64,000 nt of DNA from the NCBI RefSeq assembly GCF_003143755.1, contig NZ_QFRI01000001.1, forward strand, positions 1,634,051 through 1,698,050. The letters are read 5' to 3'. The translations under genes and the position numbers were made by a program. Source of the stretch: Algibacter marinivivus. GTDB lineage: Bacteria > Bacteroidota > Bacteroidia > Flavobacteriales > Flavobacteriaceae. Below are positions 25,605-34,434 of this stretch, one piece after another. Below the pieces are notes generated by a model. That model searched no databases. It worked only from the letters and a program-made list of their open reading frames with translations, and was not told where the DNA came from. The stretch's first letter is position 1. Each line of letters begins with the position of its first letter.

Positions 25605-26234
25605 ATGATAAAATTATTAATAGCAGACAATCACCCTATTGCGAGAAAAGGACTAGAAGTTCTATTTTCAGCATCTTCCGACATAAAAATTGTTGGTAGT
25701 GTAGACGATGGCGAAGCCATCTTGGATTTTGTAAAGAAAAATCCTGTAGACATTATTTTAACGGAAACTGATTTTCCTAAATTAAATGGATTAACAGTAT
25801 TACGTCATTTAAAAAATGACCATCCGGACATTAAAACTATTATTTTTAGTGCTCAACCAGAAGAAGTTTATGCCATAAATGCCATTAAAGCTGGTGCTCA
25901 AGGCTACTTAAACAAATCTGTTAACGTTATTACTATTAATGAAGCCATCTTGAAAGTGCACGATGGTGGTATTCATTTAAGTAATGATTTAACACAACAA
26001 CTTGCTTTTGGAACAAGAGTTAATAAAGGCGGTACATTTTACAAAAAGCTTTCTACCCGAGAAGCTGAAGTATTAAAGCTTCTTACCATTGGTAGAAAAA
26101 ATAAAGAAATTTCTAAGGAATTAGATATAAACGAAAAAACAGTTAGTACGTATAAGGCGAGACTAATGAGAAAACTTAAAGTGACTAATTTAGTTGATTT
26201 AGTTAATCAGGCTAAACTTAGCCAACAAGTATAG
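25605..26234 (+). CDS. NarL/LuxR-type response regulator with Glu at the phosphoacceptor site
   Basis: A 209-residue protein: receiver domain (about 1-120) and LuxR-type helix-turn-helix (about 145-205, LSTREAEVLKLLTIGRKNKEISKELDINEKTVSTYKARLMRKL). The conserved Lys is present (YLNKS), but the usual phosphoacceptor Asp is Glu54 (IILTETDFPKLNG; the Pro four residues on fixes the alignment), and the acidic pair reads Asp8-Asn9. Glu often mimics phospho-Asp, so the protein may be constitutively active or phosphorylation-independent. No kinase gene is next to it. It converges on dnaG with 5 bases between the ends. Confidence 0.88.
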   Translation: MIKLLIADNHPIARKGLEVLFSASSDIKIVGSVDDGEAILDFVKKNPVDIILTETDFPKLNGLTVLRHLKNDHPDIKTIIFSAQPEEVYAINAIKAGAQGYLNKSVNVITINEAILKVHDGGIHLSNDLTQQLAFGTRVNKGGTFYKKLSTREAEVLKLLTIGRKNKEISKELDINEKTVSTYKARLMRKLKVTNLVDLVNQAKLSQQV

Positions 26235-26251
26235 AGTTTTTAAAGAACTCT
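26233..26251. terminator. Weak hairpin between convergent regulator and dnaG genes
   Basis: AGAGTT (26233-26238) pairs with AACTCT (26246-26251), followed by a T-rich stretch. It overlaps the ends of both convergent genes. The short stem means modest confidence. Confidence 0.35.
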
Positions 26252-28198
26252 GTTTAATTTTCTAGACAACAACATTTTTAGACCCGAATAGTCTTTTACT
26301 TCTTCAAGTATATTTCTATTCGAGTCTATTTTATTTTGGAGTGTTTCCTGCTGGAATTCTTTTACCTTTTGGTCAATTAAAAAACACCTTAGACTTAGTA
26401 TTGTTTCACTCACCAATTGTGCTATAGTATGTTTTTTTTCTTTTGGAAAAATATTCATTCGATTCCAATCATCAAGTGAATAACGTTCATCTTCCATTAA
26501 AATAGTTGTAATTTCATTGGCCATATCTTGGTCAACAGAATTCACAAAAGTTTTTAATTCAAACTCTTGGTCTTGATTTAATTTATCTATTATAGTGTAA
26601 TAAAGCGCTTTAAACCTTTCATTTGTAAATTGCATCTCGTCATCTTGCAAGTCTAAAAACACCTTTTCAAATACTTTAGCTTCATGAATAACAGGTTCTA
26701 AAACCAATTCGCTTTTATCATTTTCTTTTAAAACTAAATCTTCAAAATTTTCAATTTTGTTCCCGTAAAGCAATAATATCTCTATTATTTTTCGTTCTAA
26801 AACATATTGAATATCAACTTTTTCAACAGGTTGTTGGTGCTTAATAACCTCAAAAGCTTTCTGTTCAGTTTTAAATTTCTTATTCTCCTCTTGAGATTCT
26901 TTTTTATTGATTTGTGCCAAAGTACTAAAAAGGACTTCCTCACTTATATCCATAATTCTTGCACATTCTTGGATATATATCTCTTTTTTAATACGGTCTG
27001 GGATTTTAGAGATACTGTTTACAATATCTCTTACAGTATCCGCTTTTTTTATAGGATCATTTTTAGATTCTTCAAACAAAACAGAAGCTTTAAATTGGAT
27101 AAAGTCTTTAGCATTTTCTTCTAAATATTTAGCAAGTTCTTCTAAAGTGTTTTGCTTTGCAAAACTATCAGGGTCTTCTCCTTCTGGAAATGTACATACC
27201 TTAACATTCATTCCCTGTTCTAAAATCAAATCAATACCTCTAAGAGAGGCTCTCATTCCAGCAGCATCACCATCAAAAAGTACTGTTATATTTTTTGTAA
27301 GTCTGTTAATTAACCTTATTTGCTCTGAAGTTAATGCTGTTCCTGACGAAGACACAACATTTTTTATTCCTGTTTGATGAAACTGAATAACATCTGTATA
27401 TCCTTCAACTAAGTAACAATTGTCTTCTTTTGCTATGCTTTGTTTTGCATGATAAATACCATACAAAACTTTGCTTTTATGGTAAATATCACTCTCTGGG
27501 GAGTTTACATATTTAGCTGCTTTTTTATCAGTGATAAGAATACGTCCGCCAAAACCTAAAACACGCCCACTCATACTTTTAATAGGGAACATAACCCGTC
27601 CTTTAAACCTATCAAAACGTTTGTCTTCTTTTACAATGGTTAGTCCTGTTTTTGCTAAATAATCAATGTTATAGCCTTGTTTTAGAGCTTCATCTGTAAA
27701 GGCTTGCCATTCATTTAAAGAATATCCTAAATCGAATTTTTTAATAGTCTCTTCAGTAAAACCTCGTTCTTTAAAATAACTTAAGCCTATTGATTTTCCT
27801 TGATCTGTTTTATGAAGCACTTTTTGAAAATAGGTGTTTGCAAATTCACTAACTAGATATAAGCTTTCACGTTCGTTTGCTTTTTCTTTTTGCTCATTAG
27901 ATTGCTCTGTTTCTTCTATTTCAATATTGTATTTTTTGGCTAAGTATTTTATAGCTTCAGGATATGTAAAATGTTCATGTTCCATTAAAAAGGATACAGC
28001 TGTACCACCTTTTCCTGTAGAAAAATCTTTCCAAATTTGTTTAACTGGTGATACCATAAAACTTGGAGAACGTTCGTCACTAAAAGGGCTTAAACCTTTA
28101 AAATTACTTCCAGCTTTTTTTAACTGAACAAAATCACCAATGACCTCCTCTACTCGGGCGGTGTCAAATACTTGATCTATGGATGATTGAGATATCAA
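26240..28198 (-). CDS. dnaG: DNA primase DnaG lacking the zinc-finger ligands
   Basis: A 652-residue primase. The TOPRIM core is intact (LVEGYTDVIQFHQTG with the catalytic Glu, then VLFDGDAAGMRASLRGIDLIL), with RNA-polymerase domain motifs such as FGGRIL and KYVNSPESDIYHKS. The N-terminal domain keeps its framework (GLSPFSDERSPSF...GKGG), but the four expected ligands (Cys, His, Cys, Cys in E. coli) read Ser37, Ser40, Asp58 and Thr61, so no zinc can bind in the usual way. Ends with a helicase-interaction type C-terminal region. It probably works with a zinc-free template-recognition domain. Confidence 0.95.
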   Translation of the reverse strand: MISQSSIDQVFDTARVEEVIGDFVQLKKAGSNFKGLSPFSDERSPSFMVSPVKQIWKDFSTGKGGTAVSFLMEHEHFTYPEAIKYLAKKYNIEIEETEQSNEQKEKANERESLYLVSEFANTYFQKVLHKTDQGKSIGLSYFKERGFTEETIKKFDLGYSLNEWQAFTDEALKQGYNIDYLAKTGLTIVKEDKRFDRFKGRVMFPIKSMSGRVLGFGGRILITDKKAAKYVNSPESDIYHKSKVLYGIYHAKQSIAKEDNCYLVEGYTDVIQFHQTGIKNVVSSSGTALTSEQIRLINRLTKNITVLFDGDAAGMRASLRGIDLILEQGMNVKVCTFPEGEDPDSFAKQNTLEELAKYLEENAKDFIQFKASVLFEESKNDPIKKADTVRDIVNSISKIPDRIKKEIYIQECARIMDISEEVLFSTLAQINKKESQEENKKFKTEQKAFEVIKHQQPVEKVDIQYVLERKIIEILLLYGNKIENFEDLVLKENDKSELVLEPVIHEAKVFEKVFLDLQDDEMQFTNERFKALYYTIIDKLNQDQEFELKTFVNSVDQDMANEITTILMEDERYSLDDWNRMNIFPKEKKHTIAQLVSETILSLRCFLIDQKVKEFQQETLQNKIDSNRNILEEVKDYSGLKMLLSRKLNRVL

Positions 28199-28364
28199 TT
28201 TGAATTGTTTTTGTAGAATGTAAAAATAAGATAAAATAATACATTAATATATAGCTTTTTGTCTTTGCGAAAGATTTTAATTAATTTAGAAGTAATATAT
28301 TGGTACGAATAGTATAAAACTATTTTTAATGAAAGTCTTTTTTTAGAGAGATAACTTGGTTTAA

Positions 28365-28718
28365 ATGATGCGTAAAGTGCAATATCAAATTTATGTTATT
28401 GAATTATCGAAACGTGTATTTACTGAAAATGCAAAGTTTAGAGCAGCTAATCCTCAATTTAATGGCGTTTTAGAATGTCTTTATGTTGGTATGACGAGTA
28501 AGACGCCTAAAGAACGATTCATTCAGCATAAAACAGGTCATAGAAATAAGAAAGGATATAAAATTTCCTCCAGTATAGTAGAAAAGTATGGTTCTTATTT
28601 AAGGCCCAGTTTGTATAATCATATCGATCCTGTAAATTCAAGGCAAGAAGCTCTAAAAATAGAAAAACTCTTAGCATTGGAATTAAGAAGAAAGCGCTAT
28701 GCCGTTTGGTTTAATTGA
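28365..28718 (+). CDS. Possible GIY-YIG-like nuclease-domain protein
   Basis: A 117-residue basic protein. CLYVGMT (Tyr40-Val41-Gly42) fits the YIG half of the GIY-YIG motif, followed by PKERFIQHKTG with the expected Arg (51) and a later Glu (100, KIEKLL). The first half is IYVIEL at residue 9, about 30 residues before YVG instead of the usual ~10, so there would be an insertion. Stand-alone and on the opposite strand to both neighbours. Two consecutive ATGs (28365 and 28368) are possible starts. A DNA-processing role is plausible but not proven. Confidence 0.6.
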   Translation: MMRKVQYQIYVIELSKRVFTENAKFRAANPQFNGVLECLYVGMTSKTPKERFIQHKTGHRNKKGYKISSSIVEKYGSYLRPSLYNHIDPVNSRQEALKIEKLLALELRRKRYAVWFN

Positions 28719-28724
28719 ATAAAA

Positions 28725-28754
28725 AAACGCTCCAAAATTAATTGAAGCGTTTTA
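28725..28754. terminator. Bidirectional terminator between the GIY-YIG-like gene and groEL
   Basis: AAAACGCT (28725-28732) pairs with AGCGTTTT (28747-28754). After one mismatch the stem extends by CAA/TTG. It lies between the ends of two convergent genes, with A- and T-runs on either side. Confidence 0.7.
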
Positions 28755-28781
28755 ATAATTTATCTATGATGTGATTTATCA

Positions 28782-30422
<1,641 letters not shown>

Positions 30423-30513
30423 TTATATTTTTTATTCCCGTGAAGCAGGGAAACTGTTTTAATAGTATTTTAATTTTTGTTTGATAAGATTCCTACCTGT
30501 GGAGGAATGATAA

Positions 30514-30789
30514 TTATATTATTGCCAATATATCACTCTCACGCATGATTAAATAATCATTACCCTCAAGTTTTAAATCAGTTCCAGCGTATTTTCCATA
30601 TAATACTGAATCACCAACTTTTACTGTTATTGGCTCGTCTTTGGTTCCAGGTCCAGCTGCTACAACAGTACCTTTTTGTGGTTTTTCTTTAGCATTATCT
30701 GGAATAATAATTCCTGATGCTGTTTTAGTTTCAGCTGCAGCAGGTTCAATAAGAACTCTGTCTGCTAATGGTTTAATGTTTAATGCCAT
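30514..30789 (-). CDS. groES: 10-kDa co-chaperonin GroES
   Basis: A 91-residue GroES with the family start ([13 protein letters not shown]), the mobile loop region ([29 protein letters not shown]) and the end ([14 protein letters not shown]). Forms the heptameric lid on GroEL. Its 5' region carries a sigma-54-like element and a 16-bp palindrome; no CIRCE repeat was found. A strong terminator upstream closes off secG, so groES-groEL is probably its own transcription unit. Confidence 0.98.
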   Translation of the reverse strand: MALNIKPLADRVLIEPAAAETKTASGIIIPDNAKEKPQKGTVVAAGPGTKDEPITVKVGDSVLYGKYAGTDLKLEGNDYLIMRESDILAII

Positions 30790-30823
30790 TGTTTATATGT
30801 TTTTTAATTTTAAATTATATGTT

Positions 30824-30839
30824 TAACGCTTAAGCGTTA
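30824..30839. promoter_or_regulatory. 16-bp perfect palindrome upstream of groES, candidate operator
   Basis: TAACGCTTAAGCGTTA, 35 bases before the groES start codon. It lies at the place where transcription from the sigma-54-like element at 30840-30855 would begin, so a bound repressor would block it. No A/T run follows it on the minus strand as expected for a terminator. It does not resemble CIRCE. Confidence 0.4.
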
Positions 30840-30855
30840 TGCTAAAAATGTGCCA
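30840..30855 (-). promoter_or_regulatory. Sigma-54-like -24/-12 element upstream of groES
   Basis: Read on the minus strand: TGGCACATTTTTAGCA. It matches TGGCACG-N4-TTGCA at the -24 TGGCAC hexamer and the -12 GC, with exactly ten bases between the GG and the GC; the mismatches are one G to A and one T to A. It lies 51-66 bases before the groES ATG. A sigma-54 activator with GAFTGA is encoded about 2 kb upstream in the same gene group. Confidence 0.45.
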
Positions 30856-30881
30856 TGACTTGGTAACTGACAAACTTGCAG

Positions 30882-30922
30882 AAACAAAAAATGCCAACTG
30901 TTAAAGTTGACATTTTTTGTTT
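30882..30922 (-). terminator. Intrinsic terminator of secG
   Basis: Long hairpin: the 12-bp outer stem AAACAAAAAATG/CATTTTTTGTTT, one mismatch, then CAACT/AGTTG around a 4-base loop. It lies between the end of secG and the groES promoter region. The sequence ends T-rich in both directions. Confidence 0.8.
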
Positions 30923-30936
30923 CATTTATTTTATGC

Positions 30937-31296
30937 TTAGTTACCTGTTGAATCTGCTGGTGTAGCAGTATTATTTGTAGCAGGTAAAGGTGTAGCTTCT
31001 GGTAATGGTTGTGTTACTTGCGTATCTGGGTCTAAAGCTTTAGAATCTGCACTAGCACCACCTCTATCAATTGCAACATTAGATATTAGGATTAAGACTA
31101 ACAATAATGTAGCTAATGTCCATGTGCTTTTATCTAAAAAGTCGGTTGTCTTTTTTACACCACCTAATTGTTGTGTTCCGCCACCTCCGAAAGATGAAGA
31201 TAATCCACCACCTTTAGGGTTTTGTACCATGATTACTACTACTAGCAAAAATGCTACAACTACTATAAGGATTAAAAATATTGTAAACGTACTCAT
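30937..31296 (-). CDS. secG: Preprotein translocase subunit SecG
   Basis: A 119-residue SecG with two membrane helices (about 3-22 and 57-75) separated by the conserved MVQNPKGGGLSSSFGG loop that ends in a Gly-rich region, then a FLDKSTWTLA segment. The C-terminal ~40 residues are a low-complexity Ala/Thr/Pro tail, which is common in flavobacterial SecG. Part of the SecYEG channel. It shares one base with the upstream gene stop (TAATG), showing coupled translation. Confidence 0.95.
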   Translation of the reverse strand: MSTFTIFLILIVVVAFLLVVVIMVQNPKGGGLSSSFGGGGTQQLGGVKKTTDFLDKSTWTLATLLLVLILISNVAIDRGGASADSKALDPDTQVTQPLPEATPLPATNNTATPADSTGN

Positions 31297-32246
31297 TATT
31301 CTTTATTATTTTGTTCTTGTAATTGCTCTACTGCTTTAATTTGGTTTGCAAAGAAACTACTTTTTTCTGGATATTTCAAACTTAAAATTTTATAAGATTG
31401 AATTGCTTTTTTATAGTTTTTTTGCTCTACGTAAATACGCGCTAAAGTCTCTGTCATTAAAGCTTCAGGTTGTATCATTTGTGCTTTAGCTAAATTTACT
31501 TTTTTCGTATTTGATTTTACAGGACCTATTTTAGGATTTTCAGAAATAAATTTATCAATAAGCTCAAACTTTTTTTCTTTATCAGAAGTGCTTATTGGTT
31601 CTGCTTTAATAGGCGTTTCTTCTTTAGCTTTTCTGTCAATAGGTTTAAAACGAGTAAGTTTTAGCCATTCGTTAAAAGAGTGTGTTTCCTTTCTATCAAA
31701 TTGAAGTGGTTCTCCAAGTTTTAATATGTCTTCGGCTGTAGCTTCTTGAGTTTTAGTTTCAGAAGTTACGTGTTCTATAGCTTCAGATTCATCTAGAACA
31801 AAACTTGATATTTTCTTAGGACGCGCTTCTTTAGGTTGAAATAAAGCAGGGTCTAAAACACCATCAGTTTCTTTTATTTGTTGTTTTAACTTATCATCAA
31901 TTGTAACACTTTTTAAAACTGAAATATCTTCAATATCTACATTAAGGCCTTTCAAATTTTCAGTATTCTTTTTGATGAATTTTGAAATTTCATTTTGAAT
32001 AAAAGCTTCAGAAGTTATAAAATCAAATAGAATACTTCTATCGGTTGTATAAGCTGCAGTTGTTTTGAGCTCTTGATTGTATTCAATGCTTCCTTGGTCT
32101 TTTAGTCCTTTTAGGTAAATAGCACGAGCAGGTTGAAAATATGGAAATTCTTCAATAATAGATTTTACGCCCTCGGTTTGCTCATACGAAATGGCTTGAG
32201 GGTTTTGTAATATGGATGTAAAATCAGTTTGATGCATTTCTACCAT
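31296..32246 (-). CDS. Flavobacterial protein with a C-terminal tetratricopeptide unit
   Basis: A 316-residue soluble protein without signal peptide. The N-terminal part begins with DFTSILQNPQAISYEQTEGVKSIIEEFPYFQPAR, which I recognise as a conserved flavobacterial family of unknown function. The middle is charged and low in structure, and residues about 260-300 form one TPR-like helix pair (ALMTETLARIYVEQKNYKKAIQSYKIL...YPEKSSFF). The gene overlaps lptE by 7 bases and secG by 1 base, so it belongs to an envelope-biogenesis operon. Function unknown; a link to outer-membrane or secretion assembly is inferred from position. Confidence 0.75.
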   Translation of the reverse strand: MVEMHQTDFTSILQNPQAISYEQTEGVKSIIEEFPYFQPARAIYLKGLKDQGSIEYNQELKTTAAYTTDRSILFDFITSEAFIQNEISKFIKKNTENLKGLNVDIEDISVLKSVTIDDKLKQQIKETDGVLDPALFQPKEARPKKISSFVLDESEAIEHVTSETKTQEATAEDILKLGEPLQFDRKETHSFNEWLKLTRFKPIDRKAKEETPIKAEPISTSDKEKKFELIDKFISENPKIGPVKSNTKKVNLAKAQMIQPEALMTETLARIYVEQKNYKKAIQSYKILSLKYPEKSSFFANQIKAVEQLQEQNNKE

Positions 32247-32749
32247 TTTGCTAATGTAGCATTAAAAATATCTTGAGTTATACGTTCGAAAATTTCTTCG
32301 TGCGCTGTTGTTTTTTGAGAACCTGTTAATACACCACTTGCTGGGTAATCATAAAAAAACGAAAAACTTTTTTCTAAATTATCTTCCTCTTTTTTTCTGT
32401 TGAAAAATCGAAGCTTTACATTAATAGTTAACCTATTTTGCGCTGCTCTGTTATCTGATGTTGCGGTTGTTGGAGAAATTCGATATTCAGTTATTTCACC
32501 TTCATAAACTAAATCGCCTTTTGAAGGAACAAGCGTTAAGTTAGTTTGATTCTGGATTAAATCTTCAAGAGCTATTTTAAAATCACGTTCTAAACCAGGT
32601 TCAATTAATAATGCTGTGTTTTCGAAACGATTAACTTGATAAGTTTCTGTTCCTGCAGGGATTGAAGCCCCAGTGAAAGAGTATGCACCACAGCCTAAAA
32701 GGATAAAACTAAAAGCTAAAAGTGAAAAGTGAATGATGTATTTTTTCAT
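32240..32749 (-). CDS. lptE: LPS assembly lipoprotein LptE
   Basis: A 169-residue lipoprotein: signal peptide ending LLGC (Cys20), then CGAYSFTGASIPAGTETYQVNRFEN, the typical start of the Bacteroidota LptE family, and a short alpha/beta fold to the end. LptE plugs the LptD barrel that inserts lipopolysaccharide into the outer membrane. lptD is not in this window. The 3' end overlaps the next gene by 7 bases. The family call rests on the conserved N-terminal motif and gene order with the sigma-54 activator and secG. Confidence 0.88.
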   Translation of the reverse strand: MKKYIIHFSLLAFSFILLGCGAYSFTGASIPAGTETYQVNRFENTALLIEPGLERDFKIALEDLIQNQTNLTLVPSKGDLVYEGEITEYRISPTTATSDNRAAQNRLTINVKLRFFNRKKEEDNLEKSFSFFYDYPASGVLTGSQKTTAHEEIFERITQDIFNATLAKW

Positions 32750-32799
32750 ATGTGTTAAATTCCTTTAGTTAAGAATATGTCTCTAATTAAACGTGATGG

Positions 32800-34071
32800 T
32801 TATAAATCATATTGTTTAATCTTCCTGTATAACGTTCGCTCGCTAATTCCTAACTCAGCTGCTGCTAATTTACGTTTTCCGTTGTGACGCTCAAGTGATT
32901 TTTTAATTAATTCTAATTCTTTATCGTGTAATGATAAGGTTTCTTCTTCTTCAATTTCTTCAGCAAAATAGTATTTGTCTTGAATTGGAGTTGTTTCTTC
33001 TTCCATAGGCGAATGCTCTGGAATTGCTATAATGTCATTGTTTTCAATAGGTTCTTCATAGTTCAAAGTTTCGTCATCATCGTTTCCGTAAATTTTCTGA
33101 ATCAGACTCTCGTTGTTTTTTTCAACATCTTTTACATTGCCATTTTTCATTAATTCCATAGTTAACTTTTTCAAGTCGTTAAGGTCTGCTTTCATATCAA
33201 AAAGCACCTTATAAAGAATTTCTCTTTCACTACTAAAATCACTTTCGGATTTTGATGTTTTTACAACTGCGGGTAAATTTGTATTAGCTGTTGCTGGTAG
33301 ATACCCACGAAGTGTTTCGGCATTAATTGTTCTATTTTGTTCTAGAACTGATAGCTGTTCAGCAATATTTCTTAATTGACGAATATTACCACCCCAACGA
33401 TGCTTTACTAAAACATGAATGGCGTTATCCGTTAATTTTACAGTTGGCATTTTATATTTTAATGCAAAATCGCTGGCAAATTTTCTAAACAATAAATGAA
33501 TGTCTTCTTGACGCTCCCTTAGTGGAGGTAAATTAATATCTACAGTGCTTAATCTGTAAAATAAATCTTCACGGAATTTTTCTTTTTGAATAGCGTCAAA
33601 CATATTTACGTTTGTAGCCGCTACAATGCGCACATTGGTTTTTTGTACCTTACTTGATCCTACTTTTAAAAACTCGCCGTTTTCTAAAACACGTAATAAG
33701 CGTACTTGAGTGGTTAGGGGAAGCTCTCCAACTTCATCTAAAAAAATGGTTCCGCCATCGGCTACTTCAAAATAGCCTGCACGGGTTTGGGTAGCGCCTG
33801 TAAAAGCACCTTTTTCGTGCCCGAATAATTCACTATCAATAGTGCCTTCTGGAATAGCACCACAGTTTACGGCAATATATTTATTGTGTTTTCTATGGGA
33901 TAATTGATGGATGATTTTAGGGATACTTTCTTTACCAACACCACTTTCACCAGTTACTAAAACTGAAATATCAGTTGGCGCAACCTGAATCGCTTTTTCA
34001 ATAGCACGATTTAGTGATGGGGTATTACCAATAATACCAAAACGTTGTTTTATAGCTTGAACTGATTCCAT
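32800..34071 (-). CDS. Sigma-54-dependent transcriptional activator without receiver domain
   Basis: A 423-residue AAA+ activator. It opens almost directly with the ATPase: Walker A GESGVGKES (about 41), GAFTGA (the sigma-54 contact loop, about 90), Walker B GGTIFLDEVGELP (about 107), and the arginine-finger region ending LPPLRERQEDI. An unusual acidic linker (about 290-385, Glu/Asp-rich) precedes a Fis-type helix-turn-helix (about 387-423, KRKLAAAELGISERTLYRKI). There is no N-terminal receiver or GAF sensor domain, so control may come from a partner protein. It sits between miaB and lptE in a minus-strand group leading to secG and groESL. Confidence 0.93.
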   Translation of the reverse strand: MESVQAIKQRFGIIGNTPSLNRAIEKAIQVAPTDISVLVTGESGVGKESIPKIIHQLSHRKHNKYIAVNCGAIPEGTIDSELFGHEKGAFTGATQTRAGYFEVADGGTIFLDEVGELPLTTQVRLLRVLENGEFLKVGSSKVQKTNVRIVAATNVNMFDAIQKEKFREDLFYRLSTVDINLPPLRERQEDIHLLFRKFASDFALKYKMPTVKLTDNAIHVLVKHRWGGNIRQLRNIAEQLSVLEQNRTINAETLRGYLPATANTNLPAVVKTSKSESDFSSEREILYKVLFDMKADLNDLKKLTMELMKNGNVKDVEKNNESLIQKIYGNDDDETLNYEEPIENNDIIAIPEHSPMEEETTPIQDKYYFAEEIEEEETLSLHDKELELIKKSLERHNGKRKLAAAELGISERTLYRKIKQYDL

Positions 34072-34086
34072 TTAATTTTTCAAATT

Positions 34087-34428
34087 TTAATTCTCAATAT
34101 ATTCAGAAATTCCGCTTTCATTTTTGTTTCCTAGCCATTCCCAATTTAGCGTTAACTTTATTTTATGGTTGTTAGTTAAACTAATTTGCGCAATAGCTTT
34201 TCCTGCTTTTAATTCATTTTCTGTGGTTATACACTGGTATAACATATTAAGTGTATTGTTACTTAAGTTGGCAATTATTTTTCCATATTTAATAGTGCCT
34301 CCATAATAATCAGCGGTAACTAAATTGCCTTCTTGCTTATATTTAAATACTGTTTCAGAATTCACTTTTCCGTTTTCAGAGTTTTCTAAAAGCGAAAATG
34401 TTTTGTTATTAAAGTTGAATTCTGACAT
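34087..34428 (-). CDS. Small conserved flavobacterial protein of unknown function
   Basis: A 113-residue protein without signal peptide or membrane helix. Alternating strands (GNLVTADYYGGTIKYGKIIANLS..., IKLTLNWEWLG) suggest a small lipocalin-like beta barrel. Such proteins are sometimes labelled N-acetylglutamate synthase in databases, but nothing in the sequence supports an acetyltransferase. It lies 6 bases after miaB and 15 before the sigma-54 activator, in one operon. Function not known. Confidence 0.7.
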   Translation of the reverse strand: MSEFNFNNKTFSLLENSENGKVNSETVFKYKQEGNLVTADYYGGTIKYGKIIANLSNNTLNMLYQCITTENELKAGKAIAQISLTNNHKIKLTLNWEWLGNKNESGISEYIEN

Positions 34429-34434
34429 TGCTTT

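Noticed and set aside
26807-28127. Open frames antisense to dnaG
   Set aside because: They overlap the clearly conserved primase sequence entirely and consist of low-complexity hydrophobic runs.
30790-30900. CIRCE (HrcA) operator upstream of groES
   Set aside because: No TTAGCACTC-N9-GAGTGCTAA pattern, even with several mismatches; only the 16-bp palindrome is present.
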